DNA from: Parasitella parasitica
Lineage: Eukaryota; Mucoromycota; Mucoromycetes; Mucorales; Mucoraceae
Direction: 5' to 3'
DNA: 64,000 bases
Assembly: GCA_025201805.1 (NCBI GenBank)
Contig: MU619276.1
Span: 162,805 to 226,804 of the forward strand
Position 1 is the stretch's first letter, and each line of letters starts with the position of its first letter. A model generated the notes under the pieces. The model was given only the letters and a program-made list of their open reading frames with translations, did not search any database and was not told the origin of the DNA. This document shows, one piece after another, positions 1-10,096 of this stretch. The translations under genes and the position numbers were made by a program.

Positions 1-1927
1 ATTCCTCAGCAAGTGTGGCAATCTAAATATATTACTGACTAGGTATCTAACACATTAATATTGTAGAAGAAGATTTTACCTCATTGATACCAGACATAAA
101 GATCAAAAGATCACCTCTTTCATTTACTGGTACAGACTGATCTATGTATTCCAACACTTTAATGTATGGATCTGTGGGTCCTTATTAGTATGCGTTTGCC
201 AATCTGGCTCATCAACAAGTGGGGGTAAACATACCAGCTTTAACCATGGATGATCTGCTAGGGATTGATCTCTGTAAGGCAGAAATTACTAAGTTGAGGC
301 AATGTTACAAATATCAAGTTGCTCGACGTACCTTGACTACGTCTGATTGTCGTTTTCTATGAGCTGCTTCATCGACCAAGTTTTTATCTTCTTCTTCGAA
401 TGGCCAATAATGAACCTTGACGCTATACATCTTTCCTGGTATCTTTGCAAGGTTAGTCTATTTAAATGACCATTCAATTGGGGTGTGTGTCTTAGTCATC
501 TTACCACTAGTGTTGGAGCGTCAAAATACTGAGCAAACAGTTCGGCATTGATGGTGGCACTCATCAAGACAACGTATAAATCCTTTCTTTGCAAAAGGGT
601 CTTTTTCAGTAAGGCAAGCAGAAAGTCGCCTATTATGGCGGATTTAGAGCTGTCTTCCATTTCCGCTAGCACGCTGCACTTACCCATCATATGTCGCTCA
701 TGAACCTCATCGACCACAATAACATCATACATGGACAACATGTTGTCTGTAGCATATTGTCGCAAAAGTAGCCCCTAAAGCAAGCCAGTGTTATGTAACC
801 ATCTCATGTTTATGCCAGTGTTTTGTGCAAATAATGTCTTACTTCGGTCAGAAACAAGATGCGAGTTCTGCTGGTTTTGGTTCCTTCAAATCGAACTTGA
901 TATGCAATTTTTGATCCGTACTCATTCATCGTTTCGTAGCTAAATATGCATGTTTAAACAATAAATTTTCACATGTATGTAGTAAGGAAGAAACCAAGCA
1001 ATTTACCTCACTCGCCTTGCCAAGGATGAGCATGCAATTCGTCTTGGTTGAGTACATGCAATCTTGTTGAATCCAGCACTCATCAAAATTTGTGGAACTT
1101 TTTTTTTTTTTTTTTTTTTTTATCAACAATGATGAATATATTGGCCCAAGCCATCACAAATTAACTCACCTTGTGTGCTCTTGCCACAGCCCGTATCGCC
1201 AGCAATCAGCAAAACTCTATGCTGCTTGAGTGTCTGTACGATTGCATTAGCAAAAGGGGTGACAGGAAGAGCAGCTTTGGTTTCTTCAATCTTTTTTTTC
1301 AACCCTTGTCTTTTCTTGCTTTGGAAATCTTGAAATAAAACCAGCGTATGCCGTATCATTTCGCCTTCCTGACGAACAATGTTCATGCGACCAGCCAGTG
1401 TAGATTTTTGGAGAGTTTTCCCATCACAAACACTTTGTTTAAGCTTGAGGTAGAAACCTAAAATCAATGGCACTCTTCTTTCAATTATCTGCTCGTATTT
1501 TTTAGTATGTAGACATGTATATCAACCTTCAAATTCATAGTAAATGGTTGATCCAGTTGGTATCAGCCAAGACACTAGCCCACGGTTCCTGCGTGAAAAA
1601 AATATATTGTCTGTCTCTTCTGTCCAAGCCCTGCTCGAGCCCAAGTCGTAGAATGAAGACTCTGTCTCAGTCTTTTTTTCTTTCAGATATGCTTGGGCTT
1701 CTTTCAGTGCGTCTCTGTTCTTTGCTGGGTCATTTGTCTACACACATACACTGTACTTAGATCAAAGAGCCCGTGCTTGGGATGAATCAAAAATTACTTA
1801 CAATTGCTTTCAAATCCCAACGTTTTCTTTTGAAAGCTTCTTCGTTTCTGACCAACGTCCCGTCGATGCTGTATCTTTCTTGCGGTATGTATTCTGCCCT
1901 TCTTTTCCGATTCCTGTCGTAGCTCAT
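1..1927 (-). CDS. DHX34-like DEAH-box RNA helicase, N-terminal part (runs off window)
   Basis: Superfamily 2 RNA helicase of the DHX34 type (in animals linked to nonsense-mediated decay). Spliced exons on the minus strand: 1927-1802, 1737-1527, 1457-1170, 1097-1007, 939-843, 774-684, 629-505, 442-332, 271-235, 180-80, 22-<1, giving about 433 residues. Seen: Walker [10 protein letters not shown] across the exon 3/4 junction, [15 protein letters not shown] (motif Ia), DEVHERH (DEAH variant, motif II), MSATIN (motif III), then [10 protein letters not shown] and [13 protein letters not shown], which follow DHX34 closely. Start chosen at [10 protein letters not shown]; an in-frame upstream ATG at 2098 is possible but less likely. 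The intron at 630-683 is 54 nt and lacks stops, so it could be mistaken for coding sequence; splicing it restores [14 protein letters not shown]. Family is confident; DHX34 rather than another DEAH member is inferred from the linker sequence. Confidence 0.88.
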
Positions 1928-2324
1928 TATGGAGGCAATGTGTTGATGGTGCACAACTGTTGACGATTTTATTTTCATGTAGAGGATGTGATGAGTCGCT
2001 CCCCCCGGGCCGGATAGAGCCATGTTGCTACATTCGTGCGCCGAAAAATCTGTGAGGATTTGGAAAAAAAAAGGCAAGTATATGGTCAAGAGGAGCATGC
2101 CAAAGCTATTGATCCTCCTCTTTTTTTTGTACTTTGTACTTGGTGAGTAGTGATTTTTTTATTTTTTTTAGAAGGGATGTCATGCATAGTAAATGGGATG
2201 GATCGATACGGATGGGATTGTAGACATTAAGGATGGATTCAAATACGGATGGATTTTTTTTCTGTGCTGTTCTGAACATTGGACTTACGCTTATATGTGA
2301 TATCTCACTACTAGGAATTTAATC
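1928..2324. promoter_or_regulatory. Divergent intergenic region between helicase and RPL10
   Basis: About 400 bp separate the two divergent start codons, so both promoters must lie here. Contains pyrimidine-rich tracts near 2114-2170 and repeated GGATGGAT-like words around 2190-2260 (ggatggatcgatacggatgg, then ggatggattc and ggatggattt). No clear TATA box recognised. Confidence 0.4.
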
Positions 2325-2975
2325 ATGGGTCGCCGTCCCGCTCGTTGTTATCGTTATTGTAAGAACAAGCCTTACCCCAAGTCTAGATACTGCCGTGGTG
2401 TCCCTGATGCCAAGCTCAGAATCTACGATTTAGGTCGTAAGAAGGCGTCTGTCGACGATTTCCCTCTCTGTGTTCACTTGGTTTCCAACGAATACGAGCA
2501 ATTGTCTGCCGAAGCTCTTGAAGCTGGCCGTATTTGCGCCAACAAGTACATGTCCAAGACTTCCGGTAAGGATTCCTTCCACATGCGTATCCGTGTCCAC
2601 CCCTATCACGTCACCCGTATCAACAAAATGTTGTCGTGTGCTGGTGCCGATAGATTGCAAACTGGTATGCGTGGTGCTTTCGGTAAGCCCAACGGCCTTG
2701 TCGCTCGTGTCAACATTGGCCAGATCATCTTCTCTGTCCGTACCAAGGATTCCAACAAGGCTGTCGTCATTGAAGCTTTGAGACGCTGCAAGTACAAGTT
2801 CCCTGGTCAACAAAAGATCATTATCTCCAAGAAGTGGGGCTTCACTCCTCTCACCCGTGCTGAATACGTCGAAGCTCGTGCTGCTGGCTCTCTCAGACCC
2901 GATGGCTGCTACGTCAAGTTTGTCCCTCAAAGAGGCCCACTTACCAACTACTTTAAGGAAGCTTCTAAGGTTTAA
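2325..2975 (+). CDS. rpl10: 60S ribosomal protein L10 (uL16)
   Basis: Structural protein of the large ribosomal subunit, placed near the P-site and peptidyl-transferase region. A single uninterrupted exon of 216 residues, the usual eukaryotic uL16 length. Starts [21 protein letters not shown], with family hallmarks [36 protein letters not shown] and [16 protein letters not shown] (residues about 103-118). Codon use is strongly biased (GGT, GCT, AAG, GTC), as expected for a highly expressed gene. The lack of introns contrasts with nearly every neighbour. Confidence 0.98.
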   Translation: MGRRPARCYRYCKNKPYPKSRYCRGVPDAKLRIYDLGRKKASVDDFPLCVHLVSNEYEQLSAEALEAGRICANKYMSKTSGKDSFHMRIRVHPYHVTRINKMLSCAGADRLQTGMRGAFGKPNGLVARVNIGQIIFSVRTKDSNKAVVIEALRRCKYKFPGQQKIIISKKWGFTPLTRAEYVEARAAGSLRPDGCYVKFVPQRGPLTNYFKEASKV

Positions 2976-3209
2976 ATTTCTTTATAAATTTTTGCATCCA
3001 AAATAAAATTCTTAAAGGCAATTTTCTCTTCAAAATGTTTGTGTCTGTCATCCATGTAAGCAATTAATGATGTTTGGGTTTTGAGAGGTTTGTACGACCT
3101 TGTAATTTATATTTAATATTGCAATTTACATGTGGTAGTCAATTGACCCTCTTTGCTCTCCTTAACCTTCCTTCGTTTTCTCTCTCTTTTTTTTCTTTTT
3201 TTTTCCACA

Positions 3210-4814
3210 ATGGACGCAGATAAACCAAAGAAGCTTTACAGCTCCCAAACACAGCGAGACAAGGAGCTTGAGCGCATTAAAAGCTTGGGTGTCGTTTCGG
3301 TGCTGAACAAGAATTTCAACGAAGCAACTCCTGCCCCTCTTAAACCAGCGTCGCTTCTACCAGCCTTATCCCCTTCCAACTCCTTGAGGACTGACAATCC
3401 CTCGACTGACACATTTGCCAAATCAAGATCTATGACAGTTTGCAAATCTCAGGCTGCTTCCTTCAGCTCCAGCTCAAAAGCAAGAAGCAGTTCGAGCCTC
3501 CATAGTGATCCCAGCAGCACAATGGCCCCGACATCTTTGTCATATGCACATGAATTAAAAAAGTCCCTCCCATTGTCTTCGTCAGGACATGAAGACTGCG
3601 ACGATCAACAGATTGTCTCGGAAAGAAAAACGGATCGAGAAGACGGCCTCGTGGTGAATTCGCCTATTGACACCGAAAAGGAAACTTTGCTAAAGCGTGT
3701 CCAAGAATTAGAAGCGCTATACGATGCCTCCATAATTGACTTGCAGATCCTGGAATCTCGAAACAGCAGTCAAAAGGACATATTAATTATGCAAGATAAA
3801 CTCATACAGCAAATGACTGATCAGCTGGATGCGCAAGAAATCAATAGTATGCAGCAATGCCAAATTTGCTCCCTTGCTGATAGTAGTAATGTCGATTGCA
3901 TTTTAAAGGCACAACAAGACATTGCTATGCTGACCACAGAACTACATGAACTGAGCCCGCTAACATCAGAATACAGTTCCACAATATCAGATTTGACCGA
4001 GGAACTTGCAAAACATGACCTGAGGATAGAAGAATTACAGCATATTGCCCAGGAAATACAGAAAGCAAACGCTATTCAATCAGAATCCATTGATACCAAA
4101 GTTCAGACTCTTCTTGATAGAATCCTTGCCAAAAATGAAATTATAAACAAACTGGAGCATGATCAGCAGCAGCAGCAGTTGGTCCATCCACAATTGCCGC
4201 CTACGCCCAAGCCCGAGATGATCCATCAAAGCAATAGCATTATTAGTTTGAGCGATTCCTCAACCCTGGCATACGAGCAGAAAGTGCAGATTGAACAAGA
4301 AGAAATGGGCGTGTCTCAGGAGACTCAGCATGGACAAACATTGCACGCTTCTCGTTGGAAAGGAAACCCGATCCCGCCAGCTTCACCACCGCCTTCATTG
4401 CCACTACCTCCCATTCCCAGTGCGTCTTCCCGATCCGTTTCCTCAACCAGACCCACATCAATTCTATCAGAAATAACCAAACGCTCAAGTATATATGCAC
4501 AACATACAAGCAGGAAGCATACATCTGCGGACGCTATAAGCCAGGAGCTAGGCGACCGTCAACCCTTGACTCGCTCTGAATTTGATGAGGAGCTGACTGA
4601 TGCCACTTATTACCGGGAATTCACAACTCAACTGCAAGAAAGACTTTCCGTATCCAAAGAAATCGACGATCTTCGTGTTTGGGCACCTAGTGATTACCAC
4701 AACATCCAAAGAAAAATCAGCTCTAGAAACTGGTCTGATAGCGATGATGACGTTAGTCTCAGTAGCCAAAAAGCTGCCTTCTGGAAAGGCATGAAAAAGA
4801 AGCTGAGAGTTTAA
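3210..4814 (+). CDS. Unknown coiled-coil protein, 534 aa
   Basis: Not recognised. Single exon. The start at 3210 (MDADKPKKLYSSQTQRDKE) lies in a CACAATGG context just after a pyrimidine tract; an in-frame ATG 57 nt upstream would add a hydrophobic LSLTFLRFLSLFFLFF stretch that looks like translated leader. Residues about 25-170 are Ser/Pro-rich and low complexity. About 170-330 are heptad-rich and probably coiled coil (KETLLKRVQELEALYDASI, DLTEELAKHDLRIEELQH). A proline-rich stretch (PPASPPPSLPLPPIPSAS) follows. The C-terminal about 80 residues are charged and look folded (YYREFTTQLQERLSVSKEID ... AFWKGMKKKLRV). A cytoskeletal or polarity adaptor is possible but unsupported. Confidence 0.75.
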   Translation: MDADKPKKLYSSQTQRDKELERIKSLGVVSVLNKNFNEATPAPLKPASLLPALSPSNSLRTDNPSTDTFAKSRSMTVCKSQAASFSSSSKARSSSSLHSDPSSTMAPTSLSYAHELKKSLPLSSSGHEDCDDQQIVSERKTDREDGLVVNSPIDTEKETLLKRVQELEALYDASIIDLQILESRNSSQKDILIMQDKLIQQMTDQLDAQEINSMQQCQICSLADSSNVDCILKAQQDIAMLTTELHELSPLTSEYSSTISDLTEELAKHDLRIEELQHIAQEIQKANAIQSESIDTKVQTLLDRILAKNEIINKLEHDQQQQQLVHPQLPPTPKPEMIHQSNSIISLSDSSTLAYEQKVQIEQEEMGVSQETQHGQTLHASRWKGNPIPPASPPPSLPLPPIPSASSRSVSSTRPTSILSEITKRSSIYAQHTSRKHTSADAISQELGDRQPLTRSEFDEELTDATYYREFTTQLQERLSVSKEIDDLRVWAPSDYHNIQRKISSRNWSDSDDDVSLSSQKAAFWKGMKKKLRV

Positions 4815-5540
4815 GCAACCATAACATACATGCACATAAATACGATATACACATACAAATGAAAAAAATAAACTGCATCTTTTTGCCCCTTCTTGTAACA
4901 GACGGCACTGTCACTAGACCTCTTGCTTTTTCAAATGAGCCATATATGCTATTAAAGATATTACTTTTCCTAGTTGGAATATTGCCATATAAATTTGACG
5001 GCTGTCGATTTGATATTCCTTTTAGACATCAATAACAGTATATTGACGCCTTGGTGGCATGAAGAAATTTGAGGCGCTAGGCCTTGTGCTTGATGTAATT
5101 TAATATTCTTGTCTCAATAAAGGGATATGTTGCCTAGATACCAACCTATAAGTATTTCATGTACACAACGCCATGTCGATCTTTTTCTGATTGTTGCCGG
5201 TATTAACTTTTGTGGCACTATCATTACTTCCCGAGCAGGCTTTTCATGACGTTTTCAAGTCCAATTTGTTTTATTAAAATATTAGCAAGTATTTTCCACC
5301 AGAGGGCTGCTTTTTAGTCTGTTCATTAGAAAAACGGCAAGGATGCCAAAAAGAAACCGCCCCCCCCCCCCTCTCCTCGTGCCTTCATATGATACAAGGA
5401 CGCTGGACGGTGTGGAGAAGGTTTGATTATGGTAATATGAAACTGCAATTATACCGGTCCCAGATTTTACAGCGCATCATGATGGTTACATAATCAGCAT
5501 CTTTAAAGAGCCGGATCAATTTATTAAACTATTGCATATA
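4815..5540. other. Intergenic region, no gene seen
   Basis: 3' flank shared by the convergent coiled-coil and bZIP genes. AT-rich with a C10 run at 5360-5369. No convincing reading frame. The small MITE at 5541-5627 lies at its right end. Confidence 0.5.
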
Positions 5541-5627
5541 CAGCAAGAGCGGTAAATTTTGTCACTTTGAGACACAAAAAACAAATGTCCTTGGCAGCAA
5601 AGTGACAAAATTTACCGGTTCTCACTG
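5541..5627. mobile_element. 87-bp MITE with Tc1/mariner-like terminal inverted repeats
   Basis: The arms 5551-5569 and 5598-5616 are a perfect 19-bp inverted repeat (GGTAAATTTTGTCACTTTG). The match continues outward with few mismatches to CAGCAAGAGC on the left and CAGTGAGAACC (reverse complement) on the right. The element is flanked on both sides by TA (5539-5540, 5628-5629). Termini beginning CAGT plus a TA duplication are the signature of Tc1/mariner elements. About 28 bp of spacer and no coding capacity make it a non-autonomous miniature element. It lies about 110 bp beyond the bZIP stop codon, so it may fold as a hairpin in that transcript. Confidence 0.75.
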
Positions 5628-5735
5628 TACTACCATTTTAATACGAAAAGAAATAATTGAATATATAGAAATTTACACTTATATGGGTGAGGAAGGGGAT
5701 GGGAGGAGGGTTATAAATAATAGGTGCGATTTTAT

Positions 5736-7088
5736 CTAACCTAAACATTCATTAAAATTGTCAGCACTGTTATTGTTATTATTGTTCAAGTCAGAGTTTT
5801 CTTCAGAAGGCACCATGGGGATTTGAGGCCTTTGTCTTGTCTGCAGCATGGCAAATAAATCATCTAAAACTTGGCCACTGTTGGCACTTGGTAAGAAGTC
5901 GTTGCTACTAGTGATGGTGGGCCCAAAATCGTCCTCAAAGAAGGGGTCAAAATCAAAGTCGAGATCGAAATCACCAGCGCCAGGCGGAGGCACCATAGTC
6001 TCCGAATTGCTGCCATCCTTACCCCAAAATCCTGTTAAGGGATACTGCAGTTGAGCTTCTTCACGTTGCTGTTGCTGGGCAGATATTAATAGAGGATTGT
6101 CTGTGTTATTGTGCATTATTGCGTTAACAGCAGCAGCGTTGTTTGCGAAATTCGTGCCAACATTTGATATTGGTGCTTGGCCCATGACAGAATCATCCAA
6201 TTTGCGTCGCTTGCTAGCATCATCTAATTGCAGTGAAGCCGTTGTGGTATCGTTTACAATCAAAGCGGGATTGCGGTCGTTCAAGTGGTACGGTGAGGAC
6301 TCTGGCCCTAGTTTTGGTGCTCTCAATGGTAATGGTATACGTGTGATTGACCCTGTCTCATTGGGTACGTTGCTACTCTGGAGAGTGTCATTATCCGCTG
6401 GCTCTGCTGTCTTTTGTTCATGACGCAGCCTTGAATCTTGATGAGGTCGCTTTGCAGTGGTTGATGATGATGTAAAGTGGGAGGGTGATGCACTCTCTCT
6501 GCGTGTCATCACTTCACCTTCACTGGCTGGGGCTGTCGGTAATGACATTGATCTTTCAGACCTCGTTCTTGTCATTGCATCGGATTCAGCGATTGGAGGT
6601 GTTGATAGTGTGGTTGTATGTGTATCATTATGATTTGATCTCTCTAGTTCAGCTAATTTGCTAGCGTCTCCTCCTGATAATACAACTACATGATGCTCCA
6701 GAGTAACTACTCTCTGACGAAGTTCTCCATTCTCCTTGCGTAACTTTTCCATTTCCTCCTGCCAACCCTCCATCTCCTTTACTTTGATTTCTAAATCCTT
6801 GATATATTGCTCTCTACGTTGTCTAAAAGCCTTTTGTGCAGCTCGGTTTTGAGCAGCACGTTTGGATGGAATTACTGCTCGAGAGCCGCCTTTGCTGTTT
6901 TTAGAGCTTTCGTATTCATGCGCCTGCGCTGGTGGAGAAATAGACTGCTCTTGTTGATTTGGCGGATGCGATGCGGAATGCTGTAGTGGTATTGGCTGCT
7001 GCTGGTGTTGAGGCTGCTGCTGGTGTGGATGCTGATGTTGCTGCTGAGGCGGCAGCGGTAACACAGACCCAGGTGGCCTTGATACCAT
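5736..7088 (-). CDS. bZIP transcription factor, Yap/AP-1 type, 450 aa
   Basis: DNA-binding regulator; fungal members act in oxidative, metal or nutrient stress. The N-terminus (residues 1-50) is Pro/Gln/His-rich. The basic region at about 73-92 (PSKRAAQNRAAQKAFRQRRE) carries the NxxAQxxFR signature of fungal Yap/Pap1 factors, followed by a leucine-zipper stretch to about 135 (IKDLEIKVKEMEGW ... LRQRVVTLEHHVVVL). The C-terminus is acidic (DFDLDFDFDPFFEDDFG), a likely activation segment, with an LDDLFAML helix and an Asn run near the end. The Cys-rich redox domains of Yap1 are not seen (only one Cys, near the C-terminus), so redox sensing of the Yap1 type is unlikely. Start at MVSRPPGS is the first in-frame ATG; a short upstream exon cannot be excluded. 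Divergent from galactokinase. Confidence 0.9.
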   Translation of the reverse strand: MVSRPPGSVLPLPPQQQHQHPHQQQPQHQQQPIPLQHSASHPPNQQEQSISPPAQAHEYESSKNSKGGSRAVIPSKRAAQNRAAQKAFRQRREQYIKDLEIKVKEMEGWQEEMEKLRKENGELRQRVVTLEHHVVVLSGGDASKLAELERSNHNDTHTTTLSTPPIAESDAMTRTRSERSMSLPTAPASEGEVMTRRESASPSHFTSSSTTAKRPHQDSRLRHEQKTAEPADNDTLQSSNVPNETGSITRIPLPLRAPKLGPESSPYHLNDRNPALIVNDTTTASLQLDDASKRRKLDDSVMGQAPISNVGTNFANNAAAVNAIMHNNTDNPLLISAQQQQREEAQLQYPLTGFWGKDGSNSETMVPPPGAGDFDLDFDFDPFFEDDFGPTITSSNDFLPSANSGQVLDDLFAMLQTRQRPQIPMVPSEENSDLNNNNNNSADNFNECLG

Positions 7089-8157
7089 ATAATTAAACGT
7101 TTCAGGCGCATGGTCTGTTTATCGAGAAAATAATGAGCATTCCCCATGCATTTGCATATTGCAAAAACATATACCTACCTATGGGAATCATCCATGGCTG
7201 ATTGCTGTGATTGCTACTATTGCTGCTGTTCATGTTTTACGCTTTTTCTTGTCCAATTTCTATAGTGATTTTTGTTTTAAAGGGAAAAGTATCATAGCAA
7301 CGAAAAAAGTTAGCATTCAGCAAAACATTTCCGATAAATTGATGTTTACCCTGTCAATGCAAGTTGAAACAATGAGAAATAAGGAATATATGAATAGGGT
7401 ACCGTTCAAGATAAAAGTGCAAACATACAAGTTATCGCTGGATGATTTTTTTTTTTTGTGAGTAATGAGATCTAGCCAAAAAAACGCAGACTTTAAGCTG
7501 AATAGGTAACTTTGACACCTTCTTGATTTTTTTTCTGGTAAATGATTTACAGTGTCAAATACAGAAGGGAAGAGAGAAAAAAACCCCCCTCCTGCCCGAG
7601 AAAACTCACAAGAAACAGAAAAAAAAAAAAAAAANNNNNNNNNNNNNNNNNNNNAAAAAAAAAAAAAACTCGGTAAAAAGCCAAACCGAACATGCTTTAT
7701 TGACCTCGCTCATATGATTGGACAAATCAGATACTAGAAAGGGATATTATCACAGAGACTGAAGAGGTTGCAATCAATCATAATTCTTGTAAATGCAGCG
7801 ACATACAGTAGCAAAATGCTGACATGGCAAATGAATGCAGCTGCAAAAAAAAATTTTGTGATTTTCTATATTATAGCCTTTTGAGATATGGCATAAATTG
7901 GAAAAAGAAAAAACTGGGTTTTCGTTCCACTTTCCACTTTCCATGGAAAGAACAAAATCGACTGACTTTTTCCATGTTCATGGGGGGGGGAGGGTGAGCA
8001 GGTATCACAAAAAACTTGCTTATGAAATCAACTGAGTCACATCCCGCCTAACCCAGATTTACTCGTTCATTTCCATCAAATGTAGATATAAAAAGGGAGT
8101 GGAGCCTCCACAGAAACTTTCCCTTTTTCTTGATTATAATTTATCATTACAGCAAAA
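7089..8157. promoter_or_regulatory. Divergent promoter region bZIP/galactokinase with 20-N gap
   Basis: Over 1 kb separates the divergent starts. N bases at 7635-7654 lie inside an A-rich run. On the galactokinase side a TATA-like box TATAAAAAGG is at 8087-8096, about 62 bp before the ATG, and a repeated CCACTTT element is at about 7927-7942. G-runs at 7982-7990. No extra gene seen. Confidence 0.5.
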
Positions 8158-9767
8158 ATGTCATCTCCTGTTCCCTCTTTCGGCTCTCTCGACAAGATCT
8201 ACGACCCTGCGGCCGTCCCCAAACAAGAGTAAGTCATCTCACAAAGGGAAGCATTTTGCATGATTTCTCACCAAAAAGTATTACACAGCCAACGCTACAA
8301 GAAGCTTATTGCTGAATTCGAGAAAGTTCATGGTCGCAAGGCCGAATTCGTTGTTCGCTCTCCTGGTCGTGTCAATTTGATCGGTGAGCACATTGACTAC
8401 TGTGGTTTTGGTGTGCTTCCTATGGCCATTGAGCGTGATGTGATCATTGTTGGTGCTACTACTGATGATGACTCCAAGGTCCGCATTGCAAACGTTAATC
8501 CCAAGTACCCTGCAAGAGAATTCGACTATGAGGGCAAGGAAAAGGTTGTTACTATTGACTCTTCTGAATTGGAGTGGTCCAATTACTTCAAATGTGGCTA
8601 CAAGGTAAGCTTGAACTGGTTTCATGGGGGGGGGGAGTAGGCGAATGCGTGTATTCATGTTTCGGTTGGTTTCATTAGGGCATGCTGGAGAAGTTCCAAT
8701 TGGATAAGCCCAAGGGCCTCTTTTTGATTGTTGATGGCACTGTCCCTGCTGGCGGAGGACTTTCCTCATCTGCAGCCTTTGTTTGTGCCTCTGCTTTGGC
8801 CGTTGTCACTGCCAACAAGCTGACCATTTCCAAAACTGAACTTACTGAGATTGCCATTGTCGCTGAGCGCAATGTTGGTGTTAACTCTGGTGGTATGGAC
8901 CAAAGTGCTTCCGTTCTATCTGAAAAAGACTTTGCACTTCATGTTGAATTTGTCCCCAAGTTGCACACTACGGCTGTTCCTTTGCCTGCCACTAGTCCCA
9001 AGTTAGCCTTTGTCATTGCTAATACCTTGGTCACCGCTGACAAGTTTGTAACTGCTCCCCGCAATTACAATCTTCGTGTCGTTGAAACCCACATGGCCGC
9101 TCTCTTCCTCGCCAAGAAGCTCGGCTTGCCTGCTGTTGATACTCTCAAGGAAGTGTATGATCTCTATTACAAGGATTCTTCTCTCAGTGACGTCGAAAAG
9201 TTCACTGATCTGCTCAAGAAGGCTGAAGAATTCTATCCCAAGGACAACACCAACAATAATGGTTATACCCTCGAAGAAGTCTCCAAAATGCTCGATGTTC
9301 CTGTCAAGGAACTTCAAGACAAGTATATGACACGTTTCCCCGTGCAAACTGATTATTTCCGTCTTGTCCACCGCACCAAGCACGTCTTGTCCGAAGCATC
9401 TCGTGTCATTGAATTCCACAAGGCCTGTGAAACTGGCCAGGGCGAATCCACTCTCAAGGTTTTGGGAGACCTTATGAACCTTTCCCAAGAGTCTTGCAAC
9501 AAGTTGTTTATGTGTTCCTGTCCCGAAATTGATCAGGTTTGTGAGGTTGCTCGCAAGAACGGCTCGCTGGGCTCCAGGTTGACTGGTGCTGGATGGGGTG
9601 GAAGTACCGTTCATTTGACCACTGAAGATAACGTTGCTAATCTCATTGATCACATCAAGAATGACTTTTTCCGCAAGGTTTACCCCAAAATCACTGAAGA
9701 GGAGTTGGATGATGCCATCATTGCCACTAAGCCTTGTTCTGGCGCTGCTATCTACACTGGTTTTTAA
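8158..9767 (+). CDS. GAL1: Galactokinase
   Basis: GHMP-family sugar kinase phosphorylating galactose at C1 in the Leloir pathway. Three exons: 8158-8228, 8289-8604, 8679-9767, giving 491 residues, close to other eukaryotic galactokinases. Seen: substrate-recognition signature GRVNLIGEHIDY at residues 50-61, phosphate-binding motif GGGLSSSAAF at about 154-163, and the C-terminal GHMP motif GAGWGGS near residue 432. The intact SSSAA loop argues for a true kinase; in yeast the Gal3 co-inducer has lost two residues here. N-terminus MSSPVPSFGSLDKIY. Introns are 60 and 74 nt; the second holds a G10 run. No other galactose gene (epimerase, uridylyltransferase) lies in this window. Confidence 0.97.
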
Positions 9768-10096
9768 GCCCTCATCTTTTCATCATTTTGTAACATTACA
9801 TTAAATCACCTTTTTTTTGTTCATATTTCTCAATTTTGTAATTAAATAATAATAATAATAAACCCCCATTTTTACTTGGAATCAAACTGTTCGTTTAATC
9901 TATTTCCAAGTATCTACTGGCTAGTGAAAAGAGAATATCACCCAATTTATGCACTCAAACATATGAACAAGACTCACCCCCGAGCGGCGCTTTTTGTTTT
10001 GCTTTTTTCGCTCAAGAGTTACTTTTGGGCTGTTTTTTACCGTCTATTACCAACGGGAAAAATGAATCCATCCCGAGCCTTTCTTTATTTATACGA
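9768..10096. other. Intergenic between convergent GAL1 and ALDH7 genes
   Basis: About 330 bp between two stop codons. Contains likely poly(A) signals, including an AATAATAATAATAATAAAC stretch near 9845. No gene seen. Confidence 0.4.

Noticed and set aside
2430-2930. Long antisense frame under RPL10
   Set aside because: It mirrors codon bias of the sense gene and has no domain; a shadow frame.
8158-9767. Galactokinase as a Gal3-like non-catalytic inducer
   Set aside because: The SSSAA loop lost in Gal3 is present, so catalytic function is more likely.
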